Of a stretch of DNA of 44,552 nucleotides, positions 33,739 to 44,160 are shown one piece after another. The notes beneath the pieces are model-generated. The model saw nothing but the letters and a program-made list of their open reading frames with translations. It was not told the DNA's origin and did not search any database. Origin of the DNA: Akkermansiaceae bacterium (GTDB lineage Bacteria; Verrucomicrobiota; Verrucomicrobiia; Verrucomicrobiales; Akkermansiaceae); NCBI GenBank assembly GCA_023301765.1, contig JALZUC010000031.1:1-44552 (forward strand), read 5' to 3'. The position numbers and the translations under genes were made by a program. The first letter of the stretch is position 1, and each line of letters starts with the position of its first letter.

Positions 33739-36141
33739 CTAACGGAAAGTAATCGGCAAAATTTCAGCTAAGTGATCAAGTAACTTTTGGTGTGCTTGAT
33801 CTACTTCCTTTGCCTTCATCGTACGCTCCGGTGAAAGGTAGTGGAATGTATAAGCAATGGATTTTTTATCAGAGGGGAGCTTTTCCCCAGTAGGATCCAC
33901 GTAAAGGTCAAAACAGGCACAAGAAACTAGGAGGGGTTCATTATGCTTTTTAATCGCTTTCTCAATATCGGCATTAGCCATACACACAGGAGCTTCCATA
34001 GCCGCATCACGGCTGGATCCAGGGAACTGAGGTAACTCATCCACCTGAGATACACCTGAGCTAAGTTGCTGACACTTCTTCAACTCCAGCTCAACTAAAT
34101 AGATAGCGCTAGCACTTCCTAATTCGCGGCATTTAGCCGGGCTAAGCTGAGCGAAGGCACCCACAGGCTTTCCTTCACACATCACATCAGCTGCTAAGAT
34201 AAAGCCATCCCGATCACGTGGAGAGAATTGGATAGCTTTGTTAGGTAGTAGAGCTTGGATGGCCGCTTTAACATCAAAGGCGTCTATTATCTTATTCTCA
34301 GAATTCCATCCACTAGGTGTAGCATTTCCACCCATCAGGAGAGCCAATGAATCTGCTTCAAGGTCCTTGGCCTTTCCTCCACCAGCATTGCGGAACTGGC
34401 GGCCTATTTCAAAGAGCCGTAAAGACTTCACACCCTGACGGATATTTCGCGCAGCCGTAGCTACAAGTCCAGGAGTTAGAGATGGACGCATAATAGCGTG
34501 ATCTTCAGATAGTGGTAAAGCAACACGGATTATATCACCATCTTGTAGAGGACGCACAGGCAGGGCCGTATCCATCTGCGCCACTGTAGCATCAGGAGCA
34601 CTTTCGGCGATTAGCTTAATGGTCTGTGTTTCATAAAAACCCAGGCCTGTCAGAGCGTTACGCAGTGACATTTGGTAATCATAGTTCGTATCCACATCAC
34701 TCTGCTGCACAAAGGTTCCAGCAAACCGTGATGGCACTTTATCTAATCCATGCACCCGTGCAATTTCTTCTACTAAGTCGATGTGGCGAGGGAGGTCCAG
34801 ACGGTAGCTAGGCACTTGCCAGAAATTACCTTCACGTTTCTCAAGTCCCAGACGAGTAAGGATACCTTCAGCATCTTCCAGTGAAATAGATCCACCCATC
34901 AGTTGATCTAGTTTAGCAGCATCTAGTGCCACTTCACCGGTAAGAGTAGGTGTTTCTCCAGCCACTTCTGTGGATGTATCTACAGTCCCTCCTGCGATCT
35001 CACAAATAAGTTTTATAGCAAAAGCAGAAGATCTCAGCACCGCCTGTGGGTCTGAACCTCGCTCAAAGCGGTAGGAAGAATCCGAGCTAAGAATTAATCT
35101 ACGCGAACTACGCCGTATATTAGACGGCGTGAAATAGGCTGATTCTAAAATAACGTCTGTCGTTGCGCTAGTAACACCGCTCTCTAATCCACCCATAATA
35201 CCACCTAGCGCGAGAGCTTCACCTGATTCGTCAGAGATCACCACATCATCACCGGTAAGTACGTATTCCTCTTCATCGAGCGCCTGGAATTTCTCACCAT
35301 CAGCTGCCATACGGATATCTAACGCACCGGAAACCTTAGCGGCATCAAAAGCATGAAGTGGATGCCCTAGCTCATGTAAAACATAGTTAGTAATATCTAC
35401 AACATTGTTAATAGGGCGGAGACCAATAGCCTCTAGTTTAGTTTTGAGCCACTCAGGAGATTCTGCAACCCTAACTCCAGAGATCTTTACTGCTGAATAA
35501 TAAGGGCATGAATCAGTAGCCCTCAGATTTATCAGGTCTGCAGCTACTCTTGTCTCTAATGCTGGAATAACTAGATTTTTACGCTCAAGACCGGCAAGTG
35601 CGGCTAATTCACGGGCCATGCCTGTATGAGAGAGTAAGTCTGGACGGTTAGGCGTAACCTCCACTTCAATGATAGTATCGGCATCAAATATGTCTTGTAG
35701 CTTCTGCCCTACTAAAGAGTCCTCCGGTAAAATCATCAGGCCATCTTCCACGTCAGTTAAACCGATTTCCCCAGCACCACACAGCATACCATTAGAAGCT
35801 ACACCTCGTAATTTACCTTCTTTGATAACAAATCCGCCACCAAGATCTGAACCTGGTAATGCACAAGGCACCTTATCACCCACTTGGTAATTCTGTGCTC
35901 CACATACGATCTGGCGTAGCTCTGCTTCACCAGCGTCTACTTGACAGACTTTTAGTTTATCAGCATCTGGATGCTGCTCAGCAGATTTGATTTGAGCTAC
36001 TACGATCTTCTCTGATGGCACTCCTTTACTGGATATACCTTCCACCTCTACACCGGCAAAAGTAAGTAGGTCATCAATTTCTTGTAAGGACATGTGAGCA
36101 AGGCTAAGGTGCTCGTTAAGCCAATTAAGTGAAACGTTCAT
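33739..36141 (-). CDS. pheT: Phenylalanine-tRNA ligase beta subunit
   Basis: An 800-residue PheRS beta subunit, full length. It starts MNVSLNWLNEHLSL; then an EMAP/tRNA-binding domain (IVVAQIKSAEQHPDADKLKVCQVDAG), the B3/B4 editing region with TPNRPDLLSHTGMARELAAL and GLRPINNVVDITNYV, B5 (YRLDLPRHIDLVEEIARVHG), and a C-terminal FDX-ACB domain (AYTFHYLSPERTMKAKEVD). It attaches phenylalanine to its tRNA with PheS. pheS is not next to it in this window: the upstream neighbour is a divergent MOSC-like gene. It has its own terminator at 33655-33686. Confidence 0.96.
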   Translation of the reverse strand: MNVSLNWLNEHLSLAHMSLQEIDDLLTFAGVEVEGISSKGVPSEKIVVAQIKSAEQHPDADKLKVCQVDAGEAELRQIVCGAQNYQVGDKVPCALPGSDLGGGFVIKEGKLRGVASNGMLCGAGEIGLTDVEDGLMILPEDSLVGQKLQDIFDADTIIEVEVTPNRPDLLSHTGMARELAALAGLERKNLVIPALETRVAADLINLRATDSCPYYSAVKISGVRVAESPEWLKTKLEAIGLRPINNVVDITNYVLHELGHPLHAFDAAKVSGALDIRMAADGEKFQALDEEEYVLTGDDVVISDESGEALALGGIMGGLESGVTSATTDVILESAYFTPSNIRRSSRRLILSSDSSYRFERGSDPQAVLRSSAFAIKLICEIAGGTVDTSTEVAGETPTLTGEVALDAAKLDQLMGGSISLEDAEGILTRLGLEKREGNFWQVPSYRLDLPRHIDLVEEIARVHGLDKVPSRFAGTFVQQSDVDTNYDYQMSLRNALTGLGFYETQTIKLIAESAPDATVAQMDTALPVRPLQDGDIIRVALPLSEDHAIMRPSLTPGLVATAARNIRQGVKSLRLFEIGRQFRNAGGGKAKDLEADSLALLMGGNATPSGWNSENKIIDAFDVKAAIQALLPNKAIQFSPRDRDGFILAADVMCEGKPVGAFAQLSPAKCRELGSASAIYLVELELKKCQQLSSGVSQVDELPQFPGSSRDAAMEAPVCMANADIEKAIKKHNEPLLVSCACFDLYVDPTGEKLPSDKKSIAYTFHYLSPERTMKAKEVDQAHQKLLDHLAEILPITFR

Positions 36142-36367
36142 AGTACAAAAGTGATCAGTAATCAGGGCGCAGTAATTAATGAGAACTTCGCCGACGTGGT
36201 TTGACCACAGAACAGCTATTTTTTACAGTGAAAAATAGGTATAACATCTACTCTATAGAGCCCATTAACCGTTTGATTTTTCCCAAACACTCACTTACCT
36301 ATCTATGATCACTTAACATAAGTTGTGTTAGCTGCTTTCACCTAGAATCTAGATACCCACTAGCATC

Positions 36368-37075
36368 ATGTTATTTTATAAAAATGCCGAAGAATATTTT
36401 GAAGAGGAGTATAAGCGTATGCTACAGAGAAAGATGGCCAACCTTCCTGACCAGGGTTCCATAACCAAGCTATTTCTACCTAGCCCAGAGCTTAATGAAC
36501 ACGACCACTTTCCTTACTACTCCCTTACACATGAAGTCGAGTCACTAGAGGTAGACCACCGAGGTATAGTAGGTGAGCGGCACCAAGCTGTCACTCGTCC
36601 ATCAGGAGGACGCGAGCTCAAGGTATATCCACGAGGAACTGAGATCCGCAGTCACCGTCACCTTTTTGTAAGCTGCACATCAGATATTAAAGAACTTTCG
36701 CGACGTATGGAATTAGAAATCACCCCAGAAATGCTCGGACTAAATCTCCTAATTGATCGCGATGATGATCAAGATTTCTCCATTACTGAGCTCCCTGTGG
36801 GCACGATGATGTTACTCGCTGAAAATGGTGCTACTAAACCTGCAAAACCTCCCCTCGCCACACTGACAGGCTTCGTGAAACAAGAAGGCTGTGGCATTAC
36901 AGGGAAGCTTATAGCAGATCACTATGGAGACCCGGCTCTCACTCGCAAATTCCGAGAGGTCAGCAAAGATCATCGAGGTATTCTCTGTAGTGTCGAATTC
37001 CCAGTATCAACCACGGTTGTCCTTCAAAAAGGACAGCGTATCTTCTTTCGCTACTCTAAAGGCTTGGCACCTTAA
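36368..37075 (+). CDS. MOSC-domain-like protein (tentative)
   Basis: A 235-residue soluble protein with no signal peptide. VESLEVDHRGIVGERHQAVTR resembles the start of MOSC domains, and LEITPEMLGLNLLIDRDD with ITELPVGTMMLLAENGA and FVKQEGCGITGKLIADHYGDP fit the later MOSC strands. It lacks an obvious separate Cys for molybdopterin-sulfide transfer beyond two scattered ones. MOSC proteins handle sulfur or molybdenum-cofactor chemistry. It is divergent from pheT; a shared terminator separates it from the ATP synthase operon. Confidence 0.55.
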   Translation: MLFYKNAEEYFEEEYKRMLQRKMANLPDQGSITKLFLPSPELNEHDHFPYYSLTHEVESLEVDHRGIVGERHQAVTRPSGGRELKVYPRGTEIRSHRHLFVSCTSDIKELSRRMELEITPEMLGLNLLIDRDDDQDFSITELPVGTMMLLAENGATKPAKPPLATLTGFVKQEGCGITGKLIADHYGDPALTRKFREVSKDHRGILCSVEFPVSTTVVLQKGQRIFFRYSKGLAP

Positions 37076-37124
37076 ACAGAATCTTCAGACACCAAATCGA
37101 CATCAACCAAGCCCCACTACACAC

Positions 37125-37158
37125 AAAACCCCAAGAGCTAGAAGCACCTTGGGGTTTT
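37125..37158. terminator. Bidirectional intrinsic terminator between MOSC-like gene and atpC
   Basis: AAAACCCCAAG (37125-37135) and CTTGGGGTTTT (37148-37158) form an 11-bp stem with 12-nt loop. A and T runs at the ends give U-tracts in both directions. It lies after the plus-strand gene and after atpC on the minus strand, so it serves both. Confidence 0.85.
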
Positions 37159-37181
37159 AATAAATGTAATCTACTGGATGA

Positions 37182-37583
37182 TTATCCACGTTTAATCTTC
37201 AACTGAGCAGTCGATCTTCCGATCGTTGCCTGAAGGTGAGCTATTTCCTCAGCATCCTCAACGTGATCAAGGTTTTCAAGTGCTTTTAAAGCTTCGTTTT
37301 TCTGCTTTTCAGCCTTTGTCTCGTCAATCTCGTCAGCAGTCACTGCCATGTCTGTGAGAACAGTGATACTTTCCTGATCAACTTCCGCAAAACCGGAGCC
37401 AATTGCAAGTGGATATACCTTACCCTCCATAGCATAGCGAAGTTCGCCAGGAACGAGAGGCGTAACCATCGCCGTGTGTGTCTCCAGCACTCCGATCTCG
37501 CCCGTTTCAGTAGGAAGATAAACGTCCGCTACATCACCGGAGAAAACTTTTTTTTCAGGTGTTACGATGTTGAGTTTGATCAT
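37182..37583 (-). CDS. atpC: F-type ATP synthase epsilon subunit
   Basis: 133 residues from ATG at 37583 (MIKLNIVTPEKKVFSGDV; the frame extends 8 codons). The N-terminal beta-sandwich shows YLPTETGEIGVLETHTAMVTPL and YPLAIGSGFAEVDQESITVLTDMAV; the C-terminal helical hairpin is charged (ETKAEKQKNEALKALEN). It couples the central stalk and inhibits ATPase activity. Last gene of the operon. A 16-bp palindrome TCGATTTTAAAATCGA (37624-37639) lies in the gap before it. Confidence 0.95.
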   Translation of the reverse strand: MIKLNIVTPEKKVFSGDVADVYLPTETGEIGVLETHTAMVTPLVPGELRYAMEGKVYPLAIGSGFAEVDQESITVLTDMAVTADEIDETKAEKQKNEALKALENLDHVEDAEEIAHLQATIGRSTAQLKIKRG

Positions 37584-37648
37584 GGTAGTGAGATTGAGGA
37601 TGGCCACTTAATTAGCGCCACCCTCGATTTTAAAATCGAATAAATAAT

Positions 37649-39136
<1,488 letters not shown>

Positions 39137-39202
39137 TTAAGAGAGATTGTAAGTGGGTAAATTAAAAAAAAATAGGTAGAAAGAAGAGTTAAGAATAGTC
39201 GA

Positions 39203-40099
39203 TTACTCTAAGGCCTTCATTGCGGTAGTAATTTCAAGAAGCTCAGCGGTAATAGCAGCCTGACGGAGTTTGTTATACTCCAGTTTAAGATCCTTCGCTA
39301 GATCGTCCGCGTTATCGGTAGCAGCTTTCATCGCTACCATTCGTGCTGAGTGCTCAGACGCACGTGCTTCGACTACCATTTGGTAAACTTGAAAAGTAAT
39401 ATACTGCGGGAGAAGCGCATTTAGCACAGACTTAGCATCTGGCTCAAAGCTGTATTCCTTTTCCAGAGCTGCTGCTGTATCTGTCTCATTTACTGCATCT
39501 TTCCCTACGCCTTCGTAATCACGCTTTTCAGCGAGTTTTGAAGGATCTACTGGTAAAAGTTGAGATACATGTGGCTCTTGAACGAGTGTAGAAACAAAAT
39601 TGGTAAAGGAAACGGAAACCTTATTGTAAGTGCCGTTCAGATACTGGTCAGCGAGGTGCTTAGCAATAGGCTTTACTTCATCAAAGGAGATAGGATCTTC
39701 TAAGGTAAAATCTTCTACGATGGTTTTATCAGCTTTAATAAGCTGCTCTCTGAGCTTCTTACCCACAGTAGAGTAATCAGCTTCATCGGTAACCTCTAGG
39801 CGGACTTTTTTAAGCAGATTGGTATTAATGCCACCACATAAACCTTTATCTGTAGAAATAACGAGAACGAGATGTTTCCCCTCTTCACGGACCTCTAAAT
39901 ATGGATGCGCTAAGCCCTCCATATTTGATTTCAAATTTGTCAGAACAAGATTTAGCTTATCAGCATATTCACGACCAGCGAGCGCTTGATCCTGTGCCTT
40001 TTTCATCTTGGCAGCAGCAACCATCTGCATTGCCTTAGTGATCTGGGCAGTGTTATTAACGGATTTAATCCGTCTTCTGATGTCCTTAAGATTGGCCAT
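39203..40099 (-). CDS. atpG: F-type ATP synthase gamma subunit
   Basis: 298 residues forming the rotating central stalk. Conserved N-terminal MANLKDIRRRIKSVNNTAQITKAMQMVAA and C-terminal MKAATDNADDLAKDLKLEYN, KLRQAAITAELLEI are present, as is LVISTDKGLCGGINTNLLKKV. Length is normal. It lies between atpA (41-bp gap) and atpD in the standard order. Confidence 0.97.
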   Translation of the reverse strand: MANLKDIRRRIKSVNNTAQITKAMQMVAAAKMKKAQDQALAGREYADKLNLVLTNLKSNMEGLAHPYLEVREEGKHLVLVISTDKGLCGGINTNLLKKVRLEVTDEADYSTVGKKLREQLIKADKTIVEDFTLEDPISFDEVKPIAKHLADQYLNGTYNKVSVSFTNFVSTLVQEPHVSQLLPVDPSKLAEKRDYEGVGKDAVNETDTAAALEKEYSFEPDAKSVLNALLPQYITFQVYQMVVEARASEHSARMVAMKAATDNADDLAKDLKLEYNKLRQAAITAELLEITTAMKALE

Positions 40100-40140
40100 G
40101 TTCTAGAGTTCGTTCTAAGTGGTTGTGATCTATTTGGAGC

Positions 40141-41685
40141 TTACTTCTGAGTAGCTACAAAATCATCAAGAGCTTCTTTCACCTTAGCTATAGCCTCAGG
40201 AGACTTTTTCTTAAGGTCAGGATGCTCGTTAGCAATGAGATCCAAAACGTCAGACTTACGTGTCTGGAAAAATTCCACCATATTAGCCTTAAAGTTAAGA
40301 ACTTCTTCAACCTCGACTTTGTCGAAGTAGCCGTTCTGCACCGCGTAAAGAATCACGGCTTCTTCCTGCATGGAAAGCGGGCTGTATTGGTTTTGTTTGA
40401 ATACCTCAACAATACGTGCACCACGATCTAGCTTCTTCTGAGTAGACTCATCAAGGTCTGATCCGAACTGAGCAAATGCTGCAAGTTCGCGGAACTGAGC
40501 GAGGTCAAGCTTGGTAGAACCAGCTACTGACTTAATCGTTTTAGTCTGCGCAGCACCACCGACACGTGAAACTGAAAGACCCACCGAAATCGCAGGGCGG
40601 ACACCTTGGTTAAAGAGGTCTGTTTCTAGGAAAATCTGACCGTCTGTAATGGAAATTACGTTAGTCGGAATGTAGGCAGATACGTCACCAGCCTGAGTTT
40701 CAATGATTGGAAGAGCTGTAAGTGATCCACCGCCTGCATTCTTAGAAAGACGTGCAGAACGCTCAAGAAGTCTTGAGTGAAGGTAGAAAACATCACCAGG
40801 GTATGCTTCACGACCTGATGGACGCTTAAGAATGAGTGACATCTGACGGTAAGCAACAGCGTGCTTAGAAAGGTCATCAAATACGATGAGACACTCTTTA
40901 CCTTGATCCATTAAGTATTCAGCAATCGCACAGCCTGTGTAAGGCGCGATGTACTGCATTGTTGCAGGGTCTGAGGCAGTAGCAGCCACGATGGTGGTGT
41001 ATTCCATTGCGCCAGCGTCTTCGAGAGTCTTAGCAATAGCAGCTACGTTTGAACGCTTCTGACCAATTGCAACATAGATACAGTAGAGTGGCTTGTGACC
41101 TTCTAACTGACCTTGCTCGGCAGCGCGGTTCTGATTTGACTGAGAAATAATTGTGTCAATAGCGATGGTAGTCTTACCTGTGCCACGGTCACCAATGATA
41201 AGCTCACGCTGACCACGACCGATTGGAACCATCGCATCAATGGCCATGATACCTGTTTGCACTGGCACAGACACGGACTCACGCTTAATGATACCAGGAG
41301 CGATTTTCTCCACTGGATACTGAGCTGATGCTTCAATGTCACCTTTACCATCGATAGGAGCGCCAAGAGCGTCAACGGTGCGGCCAAGAAGAGCTTCACC
41401 AACCGGAACTGATAGAAGGTTTCCTGTAGTCTTACACTCGTCACCCTCTTTAATGCCAGCAAAGTCACCAAGAAGAACGACACCCACCTGACCTTCTTCA
41501 AGGTTAAGTGCTAGGCCGATGATTCCACCAGGGAATTCAATCATCTCGTTCAACGCGACGTCGCTAAGACCCTCTACGATGGCAACACCATCACCAATGG
41601 TGCGGACGGTGCCGACGTTACTTTGCTGCACAGATGATGAAATATCTGAGATTTGTTGTTCAAGTTCCTGAAGGATGCTGCTCAT
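40141..41685 (-). CDS. atpA: F-type ATP synthase alpha subunit
   Basis: 514 residues. Walker [45 protein letters not shown] and the signature [17 protein letters not shown] are intact. It forms the noncatalytic sites of F1. Normal length. The N-terminal helix ([13 protein letters not shown]) that contacts the delta subunit is present, though delta here is short. Confidence 0.98.
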   Translation of the reverse strand: MSSILQELEQQISDISSSVQQSNVGTVRTIGDGVAIVEGLSDVALNEMIEFPGGIIGLALNLEEGQVGVVLLGDFAGIKEGDECKTTGNLLSVPVGEALLGRTVDALGAPIDGKGDIEASAQYPVEKIAPGIIKRESVSVPVQTGIMAIDAMVPIGRGQRELIIGDRGTGKTTIAIDTIISQSNQNRAAEQGQLEGHKPLYCIYVAIGQKRSNVAAIAKTLEDAGAMEYTTIVAATASDPATMQYIAPYTGCAIAEYLMDQGKECLIVFDDLSKHAVAYRQMSLILKRPSGREAYPGDVFYLHSRLLERSARLSKNAGGGSLTALPIIETQAGDVSAYIPTNVISITDGQIFLETDLFNQGVRPAISVGLSVSRVGGAAQTKTIKSVAGSTKLDLAQFRELAAFAQFGSDLDESTQKKLDRGARIVEVFKQNQYSPLSMQEEAVILYAVQNGYFDKVEVEEVLNFKANMVEFFQTRKSDVLDLIANEHPDLKKKSPEAIAKVKEALDDFVATQK

Positions 41686-41726
41686 AGCTAGTTAGTTTGG
41701 AGTGTTCGTGTTAGAAAATAGAAAAA

Positions 41727-42119
41727 TTAGAAAGAATTGGTAAGCTTCGCGAGCTTGGCCTGCACACTACCATCCCAGACATCATCGGCGACGCGGATTT
41801 TAACACCACCCAGAAGAGCTGGGACTATGCTGTATTGGTATGTGAGCCCCTCACCGTATTCTTCGGCGAGATTACTCTCGATGCGATGGCACTGCAGGGA
41901 GTCTAGCTCGGCAGCACTTTCGATAATTACAATGCGGCCTTCAACATCCATCTTTACTAAGCGGTGAAGCTCATGAAGAATTTGACGGAAGTCACGCGGA
42001 CGATCTGCAATAATCTTGGAAAAGGAAAGTTTCAGATGGTTCTCGTTTAGTATCCCATCAGGGGCGCACATGCGGAAAATTCTGCGTGCAGTGCGGGAAG
42101 CATCTTTGGAGACTTTCAC
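41727..42119 (-). CDS. atpH: F-type ATP synthase delta subunit, short form
   Basis: 130 residues starting at GTG 42119. An upstream in-frame stop precedes it, so it cannot be extended to normal length. Typical bacterial delta is about 175-180 residues. The C-terminal domain is intact (VIIESAAELDSLQ, PALLGGVKIRVADDVWDGSVQAKLAKL). The N-terminal helical domain, normally about 105 residues, is only about 55. It would still tether F1 to the b stalk. Position between atpF and atpA is standard. Confidence 0.88.
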   Translation of the reverse strand: MKVSKDASRTARRIFRMCAPDGILNENHLKLSFSKIIADRPRDFRQILHELHRLVKMDVEGRIVIIESAAELDSLQCHRIESNLAEEYGEGLTYQYSIVPALLGGVKIRVADDVWDGSVQAKLAKLTNSF

Positions 42120-42158
42120 AGTTAGTAAATTAAAGAGTTAAAAAAATGATGCTGAGGC

Positions 42159-42704
42159 TTATACATTAGAGAGCGCCTCTTCGTTAATGCGTTTCTTATC
42201 ATCGTCATTAAGCACCTTACCGGTAACAGACGCTGTAGTAGTAGCAATCAGACGGCCAAACTCTTTTTTGAGTTCTGCACGCATAGCACCTTGCTCGGCC
42301 TTGGCTGCTTCTTGTGCTTTAGCAAGTATGTTCTGTGCTGAGCTGGCTGCCTCTTGTGCCTTTTTCTCAGTGAGCGCAGTGGCATTTTCCTGTGCTTCTG
42401 TAATCAAACGCTGGGCATCAGCATTCGCCTTATCGATAGCCTCTTGGGTAGACTTCTCACTGTCTGCAAGCTGCTGCTCAATACGCTTCAGCTTTTCCTC
42501 ACCTTCTGCGATGCGGCTCTTACGCTGCTCAAGCATTGCCTGAATAGGGCCAAATGCGAACCTTTTAAGCACAAATATCACAATGATGAAGTTAACAACC
42601 TGAGCGATGAAATAAGGCCAGCTCACGTGGAACGTTTCGAGCAAGCCAGATTTGCCGGCTTCAGCGCCAGTGTCTGCTGCTACTGCTAGATAAACGGGAA
42701 ACAT
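42159..42704 (-). CDS. atpF: F-type ATP synthase b subunit
   Basis: 181 residues. A short N-terminal segment precedes a single transmembrane helix (WPYFIAQVVNFIIVIFVLKRFAF); residues ~60-170 are a long charged coiled coil (QRKSRIAEGEEKLKRIEQQL and onward) forming the peripheral stalk. Only one b gene is present. It is preceded, on the coding strand, by an intrinsic terminator after atpE. Confidence 0.95.
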   Translation of the reverse strand: MFPVYLAVAADTGAEAGKSGLLETFHVSWPYFIAQVVNFIIVIFVLKRFAFGPIQAMLEQRKSRIAEGEEKLKRIEQQLADSEKSTQEAIDKANADAQRLITEAQENATALTEKKAQEAASSAQNILAKAQEAAKAEQGAMRAELKKEFGRLIATTTASVTGKVLNDDDKKRINEEALSNV

Positions 42705-42762
42705 GATATTGTGATGAAGTTAGAAAAGATTGTCCTGTGTGGACTGAAATTAAGAGACTTTT

Positions 42763-42805
42763 AAAAAAAACAGGTGCCGTAGAGAAACGTGCCTACTACG
42801 GCACC
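42763..42805 (-). terminator. Intra-operon intrinsic terminator between atpE and atpF
   Basis: On the minus strand GGTGCCGTAG (42805-42796) and CTACGGCACC (42782-42773) form a 10-bp GC-rich stem with 13-nt loop, then TG and eight T (42770-42763). It stands 27 bp after the atpE stop and 59 bp before the atpF start. Partial termination would leave more atpB-atpE message than downstream message, matching the high c-subunit copy number. Confidence 0.85.
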
Positions 42806-42831
42806 CAGAAGTTATTTATTAACTCCGCAGA

Positions 42832-43029
42832 TTAACCGAAGTTAACAGCGAAAGCTGTAAGGATGAAGATACCCTCGATAAGCGCTGCAAGAATAATTGC
42901 GATGGTAAGAACTGGTGTTGCTGCACCTGGGTTACGGCCAGTTGCCTCAGCTGCCTTTGAGCCGAGAAGTCCGATTCCGATTCCGCCTGCGAGAGCGGCG
43001 AGTGCTACTGCGAATGCTTTTGTGAACAT
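42832..43029 (-). CDS. atpE: F-type ATP synthase c subunit
   Basis: A 65-residue hairpin of two transmembrane helices forming the rotor ring. Helix 1 contains GGIGIGLLGSKAAEATGRNP with the conserved polar loop RNP; helix 2 is TIAIILAALIEGIFILTAF with the ion-carrying Glu52. The Q in helix 1 that marks Na+ types is Ile here, so it is proton-type by inference. The protein is short compared with ~80 residues, lacking most of the N-terminal extension. An A/C-rich leader lies upstream, and a strong terminator downstream. Confidence 0.96.
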   Translation of the reverse strand: MFTKAFAVALAALAGGIGIGLLGSKAAEATGRNPGAATPVLTIAIILAALIEGIFILTAFAVNFG

Positions 43030-43060
43030 AGTATTAGTTTGTTTGGTTTTGTTTGTTTTC
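43030..43060 (-). promoter_or_regulatory. Unstructured A/C-rich leader before atpE
   Basis: The ~30 nt before the atpE ATG read (minus strand) as repeated AAAC units (CAAACAAAACCAAACAAAC) with almost no G. No Shine-Dalgarno is present. Such open leaders favour ribosome access, like the known translational enhancer before E. coli atpE. Confidence 0.5.
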
Positions 43061-43113
43061 GGTAGCCCCCACTGTTTGCCTATGGTCTGACTTCCAAAAG
43101 TGTTTAAATGAAA

Positions 43114-43992
43114 TTAATGTGCGTGCCCTTCGTCGTGATCACCGTGATCGCAAATCAACTTGAGGAATACAGCACTAAGAAGAGTGAATACGAGAGCTTG
43201 AATAAGACCCACAAGAAGCTCCATGAAGTAGAACGGTAAAGCCGGAAGGAAAGATAAATACTGCGGCACGAGACTCATCAACCCACCGAGCGTCTGCTCA
43301 CCTCCATAAATATTACCAAAAAGACGGAAACTCAGAGCTACAGGACGAATAGCTATCGAGATAACCTCCAGAATACCTACAAGGAAGAAGATGACCACCA
43401 TGCCCGCTAACATAGCCCCCTTAAACTCACCTTTAGGTGCAAAGATGTGCGCAAGAAAGCTCTTAAGTCCGCTCTCAGTAATCGCCCAGTAGAACCAAAG
43501 AAGGGCGAAGGTAAATGACATGGCCGCTGTCATATTAAGGTCAGCATTACCACCACGTAGCAGACCTTGTGTAGTACCATCTTCAGCCACGTAGGTGATA
43601 GTCCCTACACCTGGAATCAGCGCAAGGTAGTTTACAATGAGAATAAGCAAGAAGGTACCACCGAAGAACCAGAAAGTGCGCTTCACAAGATGCTCACCGA
43701 GGATACTACCAAAGAAATTATAAAGACTCTCAATGAGCCACTCAGCAAAATTTTGAAACCCCGCAGGAATCATGGCCATCTTGCTAGTAGCTGCCTTACA
43801 GAATAGGAAGATGAGAGCTGCACCCATCCAGACCATTAACATCGAGTTACTCACCCAGAAAAACGGAGTGCCCTCAAATGGTGAGTGCGGAAATAGCGGC
43901 AACTGACCACCCCCAGCAGCTGAAGCCACCCCTGAGAAAAGCCAAAGAAAAATTGCTGGAAGAACCGTGCGTGCTGAAATGAATCTAGCCAT
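43114..43992 (-). CDS. atpB: F-type ATP synthase a subunit
   Basis: About 292 residues from ATG at 43992, which begins a signal-like hydrophobic segment (MARFISARTVLPAIFLWLF...). The frame extends 49 codons upstream to 44139, but that extension is basic and overlaps a palindrome and promoter-like sequences, so I reject it. The protein has five to six further helices and the key RPVALSFRLFGNIYGGE segment with the essential Arg, plus QALVFTLLSAVFLKL at the end and a His-rich tail (DHDEGHAH). It forms the proton channel with the c ring. Confidence 0.94.
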   Translation of the reverse strand: MARFISARTVLPAIFLWLFSGVASAAGGGQLPLFPHSPFEGTPFFWVSNSMLMVWMGAALIFLFCKAATSKMAMIPAGFQNFAEWLIESLYNFFGSILGEHLVKRTFWFFGGTFLLILIVNYLALIPGVGTITYVAEDGTTQGLLRGGNADLNMTAAMSFTFALLWFYWAITESGLKSFLAHIFAPKGEFKGAMLAGMVVIFFLVGILEVISIAIRPVALSFRLFGNIYGGEQTLGGLMSLVPQYLSFLPALPFYFMELLVGLIQALVFTLLSAVFLKLICDHGDHDEGHAH

Positions 43993-44000
43993 AGAAACGT

Positions 44001-44079
44001 GCCGATAAGTTAATCGGCTGAGGCGGCTATATCCCGCCAGCACATAGCGCGCAAGTCTATTTGTGAAATATTTCACAAA
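44001..44079 (-). promoter_or_regulatory. Candidate atp operon control region: CRP/FNR-type palindrome, promoter and leader hairpin
   Basis: TTTGTGAAATATTTCACAAA (44060-44079) is a perfect 20-bp palindrome with the TGTGA-N6-TCACA core of CRP/FNR-family sites. Just downstream on the minus strand, TTGCGC (44054-44049), 17 bp and TATAGC (44031-44026) give a weak promoter. A hairpin GCCGAT/ATCGGC (44001-44018) lies in the leader before atpB. The regulator is not in the window. Confidence 0.5.
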
Positions 44080-44160
44080 CTTTTTAGGCAGCCTTTTGCC
44101 ATAACCCACTAGCCCAGTATCCTTACCCATTCTGTTCAAAAACTTTACCCCTAATAATTT

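Noticed and set aside
43993-44139. N-terminal extension of AtpB
   Set aside because: Basic, non-hydrophobic segment unlike any AtpB N-terminus; it covers the palindrome and promoter-like elements.
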